A stretch of DNA of 39,336 nt from Pseudoalteromonas atlantica (GCA_007988745.1 BJUT01000042.1:1-39336); one strand, 5' to 3'; positions 23,674 to 31,976 are shown, counted from the stretch's first letter. Made by a program: numbers and translations. Notes: generated from the letters alone by a model not told the origin.

Positions 23674-24876
23674 ATGACTCACACACCTCACAGTAATGCT
23701 GATATGTCGCGCTTTTCAAGCGTATTGCTTGTAATAGGTATTTTACTTATTGCTGCCAATTTACGTGCGCCTTTTACAGGGGTTGCCCCTGTGCTTGAAC
23801 AAATAATTGCGCATTTTAATTTAACCGCTTCGCAAGCAGGCTTTATTACCACCTTACCGCTAATTGCCTTTGCCATTATATCGCCTATGGCTGCAAGCCT
23901 GGCTAAACGCCAAGGGCTTGAGCGCACATTGTTTTTTGCTGTATTTTTAATATTACTGGGTATTGCCGCACGGGTGTTTAACTCATCCATTATGCTCTTT
24001 GTAGGCACAGCCATAATAGGCGCAGGTATTGCCATAGCTAACGTATTGCTACCAAGTATAATAAAACGCGACTTTGCGGCAAAAGTGGCGGTAATGACCT
24101 CTGCTTATGTACTCACTATGGGCATTGCCTCGGGTGGCTTTTCAGCATTAGTTTATCCGCTTAGCCAATATGAAGGGTTAGGCTGGCAGTTTGCATTAGG
24201 GGCAAGTGCACTCATTACAATTACCACTTTAATTGTGTGGATGGCGCAATTAAATAAACACACAAAACCGGCACAAACAGCACAGGCCTCAACACTTAAT
24301 AAAAGCGTATGGCGCTACCTACTTGCTTGGCAAATTACCTTGTTACTGGGGCTAAATTCATTTTTAAATTACATCATTATCACATGGCTGCCTAGCATAC
24401 TCACCGAAGCGGGCCAAAGCGCAACGCAAGCAGGCGCGTATCATGGTGCTTTTCAAATTGCGACTGCCATACCTGGGCTTGTGCTTATACCTTTACTAGG
24501 AAAATTAAAAGATCAAAGTGCGCTTAGCTTTATACTTGCATCACTTAGTGCGTGCTGTGCACTAGGGCTACTTTATATGCCAAGCTTTGCATTAGTGTGG
24601 ACGCTACTACTTGGCTTTAGCTCGGGAGCGTGTTTTATTTTAGGACTGTCGTTTATTAGCTTACGTACCGATAACTCCACGCAAGCGGCTTCGCTTTCGG
24701 GTATGTCACAAAGTATTGGCTATTTGTTGGCGGCTATTGGCCCTATGGTAGCTGGGGCGCTACATACAAGTACCGGCAGCTGGAGTGCGCCGCTTTGGTT
24801 ATGTGCAGGTGCAGGTGTGTTATGTGCTACATGTGGATGGTTTAGCGGCAAAAACACCACGCTTAATAATAGTTAA
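23674..24876 (+). CDS. nimT: MFS transporter, CynX/NimT family
   Basis: A 400-residue inner-membrane transporter with about 12 hydrophobic helices. The CynX/NimT signature AANLRAPFTGVAPVLEQI is in helix 1, GAGIAIANVLLPSIIKRDF in helix 4, and LRTDNSTQAASLSGMSQSIG near the C-terminal half. In E. coli NimT exports 2-nitroimidazole and CynX-type proteins handle small anions; the substrate here is inferred only from the NimR-like neighbour. The stop codon overlaps the stop of the small convergent gene (TTAA at 24873-24876). No clear Shine-Dalgarno is seen before the ATG. Confidence 0.87.
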   Translation: MTHTPHSNADMSRFSSVLLVIGILLIAANLRAPFTGVAPVLEQIIAHFNLTASQAGFITTLPLIAFAIISPMAASLAKRQGLERTLFFAVFLILLGIAARVFNSSIMLFVGTAIIGAGIAIANVLLPSIIKRDFAAKVAVMTSAYVLTMGIASGGFSALVYPLSQYEGLGWQFALGASALITITTLIVWMAQLNKHTKPAQTAQASTLNKSVWRYLLAWQITLLLGLNSFLNYIIITWLPSILTEAGQSATQAGAYHGAFQIATAIPGLVLIPLLGKLKDQSALSFILASLSACCALGLLYMPSFALVWTLLLGFSSGACFILGLSFISLRTDNSTQAASLSGMSQSIGYLLAAIGPMVAGALHTSTGSWSAPLWLCAGAGVLCATCGWFSGKNTTLNNS

Positions 24877-25097
24877 CTTACTAGCTGCTGTAACCATGAA
24901 AACAAGCCCGTTGCTGGCTTTTTAGCGGGGCGATGCTTTTGCTCAAAGCGCTTATTAGCGGCTTGACGTTGCTCGCGGCGCAGCTGCGCTAAATTAGCTT
25001 TTGCAGCAAAACGCAAACGCTGCTCTTGGGTTAGTTCGTCATTAAAGTTAATGGCTGACTTTTTAACTGCTCGGCTACTTTTCGGTGAACTACACAT
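24873..25097 (-). CDS. Small basic protein of unknown function (74 aa)
   Basis: From the ATG at 25097 (GGAG upstream) this gives 74 residues. It is highly basic with an Arg/Gln/Ala-rich helix (LTQEQRLRFAAKANLAQLRR) and a short hydrophobic tail (GLFSWLQQLVS). A TTG four codons upstream would also be in frame but would consume the ribosome site. The leader contains a perfect 14-bp inverted repeat whose second arm includes the GG of the GGAG, so translation may be controlled by RNA folding. It overlaps the MFS gene stop by 4 bases, convergently. The family is not recognised; the charge suggests nucleic-acid or ribosome contact (inference). Confidence 0.6.
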   Translation of the reverse strand: MCSSPKSSRAVKKSAINFNDELTQEQRLRFAAKANLAQLRREQRQAANKRFEQKHRPAKKPATGLFSWLQQLVS

Positions 25098-25105
25098 ATT
25101 TTTCT

Positions 25106-25140
25106 CCAAATGACTGTCTTATAAATAGACAGTCATTTGG
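25106..25140 (-). promoter_or_regulatory. Perfect 14-bp inverted repeat covering the ribosome site of the small gene
   Basis: CCAAATGACTGTCT (25106-25119) and AGACAGTCATTTGG (25127-25140) are exact reverse complements around TATAAAT. In the minus-strand transcript the 3' arm ends in the GG of the GGAG Shine-Dalgarno, so a hairpin would mask it. As DNA the dyad also looks like a repressor operator. No T-run follows in either direction that would make it a normal terminator. Confidence 0.75.
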
Positions 25141-25207
25141 TTAAAAAAATTTCACACAAATTTAAAGCGCAACGTTACCTTTATAAAATTACGCAATCTA
25201 AAATTAC

Positions 25208-25373
25208 TTACACCAATCGTGTTAAGTTATTAGGCATTTATAGCGACAGATAAATAGCGTGATAACAAGGCATGAATATCGACATGCAGTTGTTCTACAT
25301 AAGAAATTTACAACGCTGTTAGCGCTCTATTTAGCACGTTAGAATGATTAAATATTTAAGTCGATTGGTATTA
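25208..25373. repeat. MITE-like repeat with inverted ends (166 bp)
   Basis: It begins TTACACCAATCG (25208-25219) and ends CGATTGGTATTA (25362-25373); the ends are inverted copies of each other apart from one base. The interior holds no gene. The last three bases are the stop codon of the RidA gene. The ends match those of the 3789-3831 element and of the window-end repeats. It occupies most of the 261-base gap 25110-25370. Confidence 0.75.
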
Positions 25374-25817
25374 TACAGCACCAATACACTCTACTTCTAC
25401 TAACGAATCAAGGGCTAACGCGTTTACTGCAAATGCACTACGTGCAGGATACGGCGCACTAAAATATTGCGTATAAATAGCGTTAAACGCTTTAAAATCG
25501 TTAATATTGGTAAGCATAACAGTGCACTTTACAATATTGCTCAGGCTGTAGTTATGCTGCTCTAAAGTGCGCTTAATGTTTTCAAGGGTTTGCTTAGCTT
25601 CACCTTCAAAACCACCCGCTGCTAACTTACCGGTTGCAGGGTTAATCCCTATTTGCCCCGACATATAAAGCGTATTACCGGCTTTTACTATTTGCGAAAA
25701 TGGTAAGTTAGGATTAGCTTTGCCTGTATTTAAAAAGTCGACATTACTGGGTTTTGCCTGGGCAAAACTCGTCAGTAGTACACTTGCTAATAAGGCTGTT
25801 TTTGTCAGTGTTTTCAT
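25371..25817 (-). CDS. Exported RidA family protein
   Basis: A 148-residue YjgF/YER057c/UK114-type protein that would hydrolyse reactive enamine/imine intermediates. The body has the family landmarks: LYMSGQIGINPATGKL, TLENIKRTLEQ, and active-site R126 in YPARSAF with a C-terminal VEVECIG. Unusually it has an N-terminal signal peptide (1-21, cleavage after FAQA), so it should act in the periplasm rather than the cytosol. The stop codon lies in the end of a MITE-like element. It is the last gene of a tetR-gfa-ridA unit (15 bases after the GFA gene). Confidence 0.9.
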   Translation of the reverse strand: MKTLTKTALLASVLLTSFAQAKPSNVDFLNTGKANPNLPFSQIVKAGNTLYMSGQIGINPATGKLAAGGFEGEAKQTLENIKRTLEQHNYSLSNIVKCTVMLTNINDFKAFNAIYTQYFSAPYPARSAFAVNALALDSLVEVECIGAV

Positions 25818-25832
25818 TAATAGCCTACCTGT

Positions 25833-26243
25833 TTATTTAGGTGTAGTTTCAAAAGCCGGCACTTGGTGTAAATCGTTTAGCCATGTAAGCGTTGATTGCG
25901 ACCAAATTTGCGCAGCTGGGGTAAATTCATCACGCTGATCAACGGACCCTATGCGCAGGCCGTACACTCTATCGGCTTTTGCTTCGTTCGTTGCGTAAAG
26001 TGTAGTGCCGCACGTACCACAAAAACCTTGTGCGCGTTTATTACCGCTTTGTGCTGTTTTAACATACTCTTTTGGCTCGCCTTTAGTAAATACCACCGAG
26101 TTTGGCTCAGCCATAATTACGGCTCTAAATGGCCCACTCGACATGCGTTGGCAATCGCTACAATGACATACAAGTACGTTATTATTTTGCGACTGAGCTT
26201 GGTATTTAATTTCACCACAATAGCAGCTTCCGGTAATTTTCAT
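25833..26243 (-). CDS. GFA family zinc-binding protein
   Basis: A 136-residue GFA (glutathione-dependent formaldehyde-activating-like) domain protein. Zinc-binding cysteines are complete: C7 and C9 (CYC), C26, C28 and C31 (CHCSDCQ), and C75 and C78 (CGTCG). AAGGAGAG precedes the ATG. It lies 30 bases after the TetR regulator gene and 15 bases before the RidA gene, so it is almost certainly part of their operon. Enzymatic activity of most GFA proteins is unproven; glutathione-linked formaldehyde handling is a family label, not shown here. Confidence 0.9.
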   Translation of the reverse strand: MKITGSCYCGEIKYQAQSQNNNVLVCHCSDCQRMSSGPFRAVIMAEPNSVVFTKGEPKEYVKTAQSGNKRAQGFCGTCGTTLYATNEAKADRVYGLRIGSVDQRDEFTPAAQIWSQSTLTWLNDLHQVPAFETTPK

Positions 26244-26273
26244 TTTACTCTCCTTGAGTATGTTTAAAGGTGC

Positions 26274-26885
26274 TTAACCTAAATAAGCTAAAATAATTTT
26301 AGGTAGTTCTTGCGCGTATTGCTGCGCCGATAAATCACAGGCTATCGCAGGGGTTAAATCGTGATACAGCACTTTATCAAGCAATGAACTGACAATTAAA
26401 AATACTGCAGTACCTGCCGCCGCCTCGCTCACTTTGGTATCTGTTTGGCTAATTAGTTGCGCTAACCGCTGATAAATTACTCGCCTGTTTATGTGTTTAT
26501 CACTGCCTAATAACTCGCTGTGCAAACGCGAATTTAAATGTAGCGTTCTAAATACCCCCTGCTGTGATGATAAAAACACATAGGTTTTATGGCATAAAGT
26601 GTTAACTACATCGTCTAAGTTTTTATAGTGCTGCGCCTCAAGCTCTGTTACCCAGTTATCTAATGCAATACCAAAGTCTTGATACAACATGGGCAGCAGC
26701 GACTCTTTATTTTTAAAGCGACGGTAAAACGTACCTACCGACACCTCGGCGTAATCGGCCAGCTCTTTTATACTTATGTGCTCAAAAAACTTACTTTTTA
26801 AACTGTGATGCAGCGCTTTTAATAGTTTTTCTTGGGTTTGTTGACTGCGTTGTTGCTTAGGTGCCAAAAAGGGTTGATCAGACAT
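26274..26885 (-). CDS. TetR/AcrR family transcriptional regulator
   Basis: A 203-residue repressor-type protein. The N-terminal TetR helix-turn-helix spans about 35-65 (SIKELADYAEVSVGTFYRRF, then KNKESLLPMLY). The C-terminal helical ligand domain is family-variable. It heads a minus-strand unit with the GFA and RidA genes, so it probably controls its own operon. No obvious dyad was seen in the 102 bases upstream. The ligand is unknown; the partner genes suggest a response to reactive metabolites (inference). Confidence 0.9.
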   Translation of the reverse strand: MSDQPFLAPKQQRSQQTQEKLLKALHHSLKSKFFEHISIKELADYAEVSVGTFYRRFKNKESLLPMLYQDFGIALDNWVTELEAQHYKNLDDVVNTLCHKTYVFLSSQQGVFRTLHLNSRLHSELLGSDKHINRRVIYQRLAQLISQTDTKVSEAAAGTAVFLIVSSLLDKVLYHDLTPAIACDLSAQQYAQELPKIILAYLG

Positions 26886-26945
26886 AAATTTAAACGTGTT
26901 AGGTTAAAGTGCACACATAGTGCAGCTTGTTAATATAAACAACAA

Positions 26946-26978
26946 TACCCAGCCAGCAATTACATTACTCGCTGGGTA
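26946..26978 (-). terminator. Hairpin after the M20 peptidase gene
   Basis: TACCCAGC (26946-26953) pairs perfectly with GCTGGGTA (26971-26978) across a 17-base loop; on the minus strand it is followed by TTGTTGTTT. The long loop makes it a moderate terminator for the amidohydrolase-M20 unit. Confidence 0.45.
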
Positions 26979-26987
26979 GTTATGTCG

Positions 26988-28277
26988 TTATTTTTGGCTA
27001 TTTAAATAATCTACCGCTAATTGGCTAAGCGCTTTGGTACCCACTTTAAACGATGACTCATCGGCATAAAAATAAGGTGAGTGGTTACTTGCTACCGTTT
27101 TCAAGTCTTGATCGTCAGGCGTACCACCTAAAAATACAAATACACTAGGTATTTCTAGGGCATAAAACGAAAAGTCTTCTGCGCCGGTTATTTTACCCAT
27201 TTCTTGCACGTTTTGTTTACCGGCTGCTTTTTCAAGGCTAGGTAACATTTGCGCAGTAAGTTCAGGGTTATTAACCGTTACTGGGTAACCTTCGTGAATA
27301 TGCACATCGGCCGTTGCCCCCGATGATTTAGCAATATGTGTAGCGGTTGTTTTAATATTTTCAAAGATTTGCGCGCGATTATCCATATCAAAATTACGAA
27401 TAGTGCCAACCATTTCAACTTCTTCAGGAATTATATTATTACGCACACCACCGGCAATTTTACCAAACGACACAATAGCAGGCTCTTTGGTTATATTTAC
27501 TTGGCGGCTAACAATATGGTTAACGCCCGTTACAATTTGCGCAGCGGCAGCAATAGGGTCAACGCCTGTCCACGGTGCTGAGCCATGCGCTTGGCGACCA
27601 TGTACAGTTATTTCAAAGCGATCGGCACTGGCCATAAACGGCCCACTTCGATAGCCAATTTTCCCCGTATGTAGGCTCGATGTAATATGCAGGCCAAATG
27701 CTACGTCAGGTTTATATTTTTTAAATATACCTTCTTTAAGCATTAGCTCTGCACCGCCCTCTTCGCCTAAAGGTGCGCCCTCTTCAGCAGGCTGAAACAC
27801 AAACATGATGTTGCCATGCAATTCATCTTTCATATTTGCTAATACTTCGGCTGCGCCCATTAGCATAGCTACGTGCGTGTCGTGGCCACAAGCGTGCATT
27901 ATGCCTACATCAACGCCACGGAAATTTGTGGTTTTGGTTGATTTAAATGGCACATCTGTTTTTTCTGTTACCGGTAGTGCATCCATATCGGCGCGTAGCA
28001 TTACTGTAGGGCCAGGCTTTGCGCCTTTTAAAATACCAACAACACCGGTGTAAGCAATATCGGTTTGTACTTGCATCCCTAACGACTTTAAATGTTTAGC
28101 CACAATGCCTGCGGTACGCGTTTCGCGATTACCAAGCTCAGGGTTTTGGTGAAAGTCGCGTCGCCATTCAATTACCTGCTGCTCTACATTTTTAACGTGC
28201 TGATCAAGGTTTGCCTGCGCGTTAAACGCACCAAGTGCAGCAAAACCTAATGCCACCGAAAGTAGTGATTTTTTCAT
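26988..28277 (-). CDS. Exported M20-family metallopeptidase / amidohydrolase
   Basis: A 429-residue zinc hydrolase of the M20D type (hippurate or N-acyl-amino-acid amidohydrolase-like). A signal peptide covers about 1-22 (ALGAFNAQA). Metal and catalytic elements: RADMDALPV (95-103), C130 and H132 in HACGHDTHV, E165/E166 in FQPAEEG, and ITGAEDFSFYA near the C-terminus. The ATG at 28277 is chosen for AAAGGA upstream and because it starts the signal peptide; an ATG 12 codons upstream would overlap the previous gene. It follows the amidohydrolase gene by 19 bases, so the two form one exported degradative unit. Substrate probably an N-acylated or dipeptide-like compound. Confidence 0.9.
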   Translation of the reverse strand: MKKSLLSVALGFAALGAFNAQANLDQHVKNVEQQVIEWRRDFHQNPELGNRETRTAGIVAKHLKSLGMQVQTDIAYTGVVGILKGAKPGPTVMLRADMDALPVTEKTDVPFKSTKTTNFRGVDVGIMHACGHDTHVAMLMGAAEVLANMKDELHGNIMFVFQPAEEGAPLGEEGGAELMLKEGIFKKYKPDVAFGLHITSSLHTGKIGYRSGPFMASADRFEITVHGRQAHGSAPWTGVDPIAAAAQIVTGVNHIVSRQVNITKEPAIVSFGKIAGGVRNNIIPEEVEMVGTIRNFDMDNRAQIFENIKTTATHIAKSSGATADVHIHEGYPVTVNNPELTAQMLPSLEKAAGKQNVQEMGKITGAEDFSFYALEIPSVFVFLGGTPDDQDLKTVASNHSPYFYADESSFKVGTKALSQLAVDYLNSQK

Positions 28278-28296
28278 CCTGATTTCCTTTATTATT

Positions 28297-29730
28297 TTAA
28301 TGAAGCCCAACAACCGATTTAGTGTTATCGAAAAGTGCTGTTGAGTTATAGCCTACACCATTTTTAAATACAGTTTCCATATTACGGATAGCCGACGCAT
28401 CTTTAGCAAAGTCGCCATTAACAATAACCAAGTCGGCATGTTTACCTACTTCAATACTACCTATTGTATTTTGCTTATTTAAATACTGCGCTGCATTTAA
28501 CGTAGCTATTTTTATTGCTTGTGGCTGCATAAACCCAGCCTCTACGAGTAATTCAATTGCACGCTGGTTGGAAAAGCCAGCAATAACGCCGCCATAACCT
28601 GTTGGGTCGGTTCCCACCATTAATTTACCACCAGCGGCTACAAACATTTTTTCTAGCTGCATCATTTTTTTAAATACTAAAGGCCAACTAGATTCGCTCT
28701 GCTTTGCTATTTTTTCAAAGCGCGACTCGTACTGATCACGTACTTGCGGTATTAATGCATCAAGTGCTTTTGGGTAGGCTTTAGGGCGACCTTTAGTAAA
28801 GGTTTCAAATACAGTAAGTGTAGAGGTAAGTACTACATTTTTAGCCACTAAGTAATTTATTAGGCTCGTTACTTCTGGCGAGTTTATATCTAACTCAACA
28901 AACGATTGCTGTACGTCTTTATTACTTGGGCATACATCTTTTTGTTTGTTTTTAACAAAGTCGGTGGCGGCAAAAAAGCCATGTTCTAGGTTATCAATAC
29001 CTAAAGCGGCTGCTTCGCGGTATGTAACTGAACATAAATGAGCCGTTACTTTGTTATTTTGCTCGTGCGCTTTTTTAATAACAACATCAAGCTCATTTTG
29101 ATTAATATGCATATACGCTTTATATGAGGTAACCCCCTCTAAGCCCCAGTAGTCCATCATTTTTTTAGCATCGTCTGCATCGCGTAGCGACTTTATTTTT
29201 AAAATAGGTAAACCGGGGCCATTTAAATACGGCGCCGTTACATCTATATCTGGGCCTAAACTTTTACCTGCGTTTATATCATCTCTTAATTTTAAATCAG
29301 CATATGGTGCAGTGGTGCCTGCAGTACGAATTGTGGTTGCACCGCCTGCTAAATATAGGCGAGGAAAGCTGTAAAGCATTTCGGTGTAATGAGCCTTGCC
29401 AGTTGGATAAAACATGTGCTCATGCATCATCACCAATCCCGGAATTAATGTTTTTCCACTACCGTCAATAATATTCACACCTTTAGCGACGCCTACTTCT
29501 GCTGTGGCGCCTATATTCACAATTTTATTTTTATTTATTACAACCGTTTGATTAGTTTGTGCCGGTTTGCCGGTGCCATCGATTAACGTGATATTTTTAA
29601 TTGCATAACGCCCCGCTTGATAACGTACAAATTGCTCATCAACTGCATAACTTGTAAAGCTAGTTAAAGCGCAAGCAATTAATAATAAAGATTTTTTAAT
29701 TTTTTTAAATGCGTACATAGGTATACTCAT
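28297..29730 (-). CDS. Exported amidohydrolase-superfamily protein
   Basis: A 477-residue metal-dependent hydrolase (imidazolonepropionase/prolidase-like group of the amidohydrolase superfamily). A signal peptide ends near residue 29 (TSYA). The TIM-barrel metal sites are visible: H103 and H105 in MMHEHMF, K204 in SYKAYMH, H231 in TAHLCS, H250 in LEHGFF and the Asp of GTDPTGYGG. The usual small beta-sandwich segments (LIDGTGKPAQTNQTVVI and HADLVIVNGDF) flank the barrel. Cotranscribed with the M20 enzyme. A TyrR-box-like dyad lies 53 bases upstream of the start. It probably cleaves peptide-like or N-acyl compounds in the periplasm; substrate unproven. Translation start uncertain by four codons. 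Confidence 0.87.
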   Translation of the reverse strand: MSIPMYAFKKIKKSLLLIACALTSFTSYAVDEQFVRYQAGRYAIKNITLIDGTGKPAQTNQTVVINKNKIVNIGATAEVGVAKGVNIIDGSGKTLIPGLVMMHEHMFYPTGKAHYTEMLYSFPRLYLAGGATTIRTAGTTAPYADLKLRDDINAGKSLGPDIDVTAPYLNGPGLPILKIKSLRDADDAKKMMDYWGLEGVTSYKAYMHINQNELDVVIKKAHEQNNKVTAHLCSVTYREAAALGIDNLEHGFFAATDFVKNKQKDVCPSNKDVQQSFVELDINSPEVTSLINYLVAKNVVLTSTLTVFETFTKGRPKAYPKALDALIPQVRDQYESRFEKIAKQSESSWPLVFKKMMQLEKMFVAAGGKLMVGTDPTGYGGVIAGFSNQRAIELLVEAGFMQPQAIKIATLNAAQYLNKQNTIGSIEVGKHADLVIVNGDFAKDASAIRNMETVFKNGVGYNSTALFDNTKSVVGLH

Positions 29731-29782
29731 AGTGTGTGCTCATCTTGGTAGAAGACATTACTATAAATGCACCACCTAAAAA

Positions 29783-29800
29783 TGTAAATCTGGATTCACA
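29783..29800. promoter_or_regulatory. TyrR-box-like dyad
   Basis: TGTAAATCTGGATTCACA matches the TyrR consensus TGTAAA-N6-TTTACA at 11 of 12 positions. It is the centre of a larger near-perfect 26-bp dyad (29779-29804) with one mismatched pair in 12. It lies in the divergent gap between the amidohydrolase operon and the CpdB gene and could act on either. Confidence 0.6.
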
Positions 29801-29865
29801 TTTTAATTCATCATACTTTAATAAATCTTTTTTACTGTACTCTTTTTAAATTACACGGAATGACT

Positions 29866-31935
29866 ATGAAAAATCGAATCGCTAAAAAGCACGTTTTAAA
29901 ATCAACATTGGCACTGACTATTGCACTCGCATTGAGTGGCTGCGACATTGATGATGACGATAATAACGACCCTGTCGTTGTAGAAACACCAGAGCCTGCA
30001 CCGGTTACTTTGCGCGTAATGGAAACAACCGACATACACATGTATTTATCTAACTACGATTACTTTGCACAAGCCCCCTCAGAAACCTTAGGGTTTGTTA
30101 ACACCGCTACCCTTATAAAAGAAGCCCGCAATGAAGTGCAAAACAGTGTACTTGTTGATAATGGTGATTTAATTCAAAACAGCCCGCTTGGCGATTACGA
30201 AGCGATTGTACGTAAAGACGATATTTTAAATGGCGCAACCCATGTGGCCTTTAAAGCAATGAACTTGCTTGATTACGATGTTGCTAACTTAGGAAACCAT
30301 GAATTTAATTTTGGCTTAGAGTTTTTAGATGCCACATTAAGTGGTGCCGACTTCCCGTATATTAATGCCAATGTATACGTTGATGATGGTGATGATGACG
30401 ACAGCAACGATGAAAACCGTTACACCCCATACTACCTTCAAGATAAAACCGTATTTGATATAAACGGCAACGAACAAACAATTAAAATTGGTTACTTAGG
30501 CCTTACCCCACCGCAGATTATGCAATGGGATAGCGCGCACTTACAAGGTAAGGTAATTGCAAAAGATATTGTTGCTACTGCTGAAAAGTTCATTCCACAA
30601 ATGAAAGCACAAGGCGCCGATATTATCATTGCCATTCCGCACTCTGGGTTAACAGCCAGCGCCCAAGAAGACCTCGCTGAAAATACGGCCCTTTACCTGT
30701 CTAAAGTAGATGACGTAGACGCCATATTATTTGGTCATAACCACCGTTTGTTTCCGGGTGATTCGTCGTACGATGGCTATGAATCGGCGGGTATTGATAA
30801 CGTAAACGGTAAACTTAATGGCGTACCGGCTGTTATGCCTGGCTTTTTTGGCAATAACTTAGGGGTTATTGATTTAATTGTTGAGCCAAACGATGAAGGC
30901 GGCTGGGAAGTAACCAGCTCAAAAGTAGAAACCCGCGCTATTAGTGGTACAGATGAAAACGGCGACTTTGTTGATTTAGCTGCTGTAGATACCGATGTAG
31001 CCGCAGCAATTGAGCTTGAACACCAAGCAACGATTGATTGGGTAAGCGAACCATTTGCTGAAATTTCAAACCCTATATATAGCTTTTTTGCTTTGGTGCA
31101 AGACGACCCGTCAATTCAAATAGTATCAGATGCACAAATAGCGTGGGGTAAAGCGTTTATTCAAGGCACTGAGCTTGATGACTTACCCGTGCTTTCGGCA
31201 GCAGCCCCTTTTAGAGCTGGCCGCAATGGTATTGAAGATTACACCAATGTAAAAGCAGGCGATATTACCCTACTAGATACCGTTAGTTTGTATGTGTTTC
31301 CAAACACTATTCGTATGGTAAAAGTAACAGGTAGCGATGTTAAAGAGTGGCTTGAACGCTCTGCAGGTCAGTTTAATCAGATTGATATAAACAGCAGCGC
31401 TGAGCAAAACCTACTCGATACCACTTTTCCTACTTTTAACTTTGACATTATTGACGGCGTTACCTTTGAAATTGACGTCACTCAGCCAAAACGATACGAC
31501 AACGATGGGGTGTTAATAAGTGAAAACAATTCGCGCATTACTAACTTGCAATACCAAGGTGAAGCGATAGATTTAGAGGCAGAGTTTTTAATTGTAACTA
31601 ATAACTATCGTGCATCGGGCGGCGGTAACTTCCCGGCGATTGACGGTACTAGCCGTGAAACATTTGAAGGCCCAGATGAAAACCGCGGTGTGCTGCGTAG
31701 TTACATTATTAGCGAAGCCGCTAAAAGTAGCACAGGCAGTATTGACCCTTCGGCCGATAATAACTGGCGTTTTAGCACCGTGACCACCAGCACAGAGCTA
31801 AATGTTGTGTTTAGAACATCACCGCTTGATGAAGTAGCTACTATTGCACAAACACTCCCTGCTGTTGCGCCTACCTCACCACTTAAAACAGACGAAAATG
31901 GTTTTGCGCTATACACCATAGATTTAAAGCAGTAA
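29866..31935 (+). CDS. cpdB: Lipoprotein 2',3'-cyclic-nucleotide phosphodiesterase / 3'-nucleotidase
   Basis: A 689-residue two-domain nucleotidase that would release nucleosides from extracellular nucleotides. Metallophosphatase motifs: TTDIHMYL (usually DIHTNL), DNGDLIQNSPLGDY, LGNHEFNFG, IPHSG and GHNHRLFPG. The C-terminal 5'-nucleotidase domain includes NNYRASGGGNFP. Unlike E. coli CpdB it has a lipobox (LALSGC, C26) and an acidic linker after it, so it should be a lipid-anchored protein. The ATG at 29866 is chosen because CGGA has proper spacing to it; the ATG two codons earlier is too close. A bidirectional terminator follows. Confidence 0.92.
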   Translation: MKNRIAKKHVLKSTLALTIALALSGCDIDDDDNNDPVVVETPEPAPVTLRVMETTDIHMYLSNYDYFAQAPSETLGFVNTATLIKEARNEVQNSVLVDNGDLIQNSPLGDYEAIVRKDDILNGATHVAFKAMNLLDYDVANLGNHEFNFGLEFLDATLSGADFPYINANVYVDDGDDDDSNDENRYTPYYLQDKTVFDINGNEQTIKIGYLGLTPPQIMQWDSAHLQGKVIAKDIVATAEKFIPQMKAQGADIIIAIPHSGLTASAQEDLAENTALYLSKVDDVDAILFGHNHRLFPGDSSYDGYESAGIDNVNGKLNGVPAVMPGFFGNNLGVIDLIVEPNDEGGWEVTSSKVETRAISGTDENGDFVDLAAVDTDVAAAIELEHQATIDWVSEPFAEISNPIYSFFALVQDDPSIQIVSDAQIAWGKAFIQGTELDDLPVLSAAAPFRAGRNGIEDYTNVKAGDITLLDTVSLYVFPNTIRMVKVTGSDVKEWLERSAGQFNQIDINSSAEQNLLDTTFPTFNFDIIDGVTFEIDVTQPKRYDNDGVLISENNSRITNLQYQGEAIDLEAEFLIVTNNYRASGGGNFPAIDGTSRETFEGPDENRGVLRSYIISEAAKSSTGSIDPSADNNWRFSTVTTSTELNVVFRTSPLDEVATIAQTLPAVAPTSPLKTDENGFALYTIDLKQ

Positions 31936-31950
31936 CCTTTAAGGCATAAA

Positions 31951-31976
31951 AAAAGCCAGCTTAGCAGCTGGCTTTT
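31951..31976. terminator. Bidirectional terminator between cpdB and the amylase gene
   Basis: AAAAGCCAGCT (31951-31961) pairs perfectly with AGCTGGCTTTT (31966-31976) across a TAGC loop. The A-run on one side and T-run on the other let it end both convergent transcripts. Confidence 0.88.

Noticed and set aside
28278..28313. Upstream start of the M20 enzyme overlapping the amidohydrolase gene
   Set aside because: The extra 12 residues precede an intact signal peptide and lack a ribosome site; the ATG at 28277 has AAAGGA upstream.
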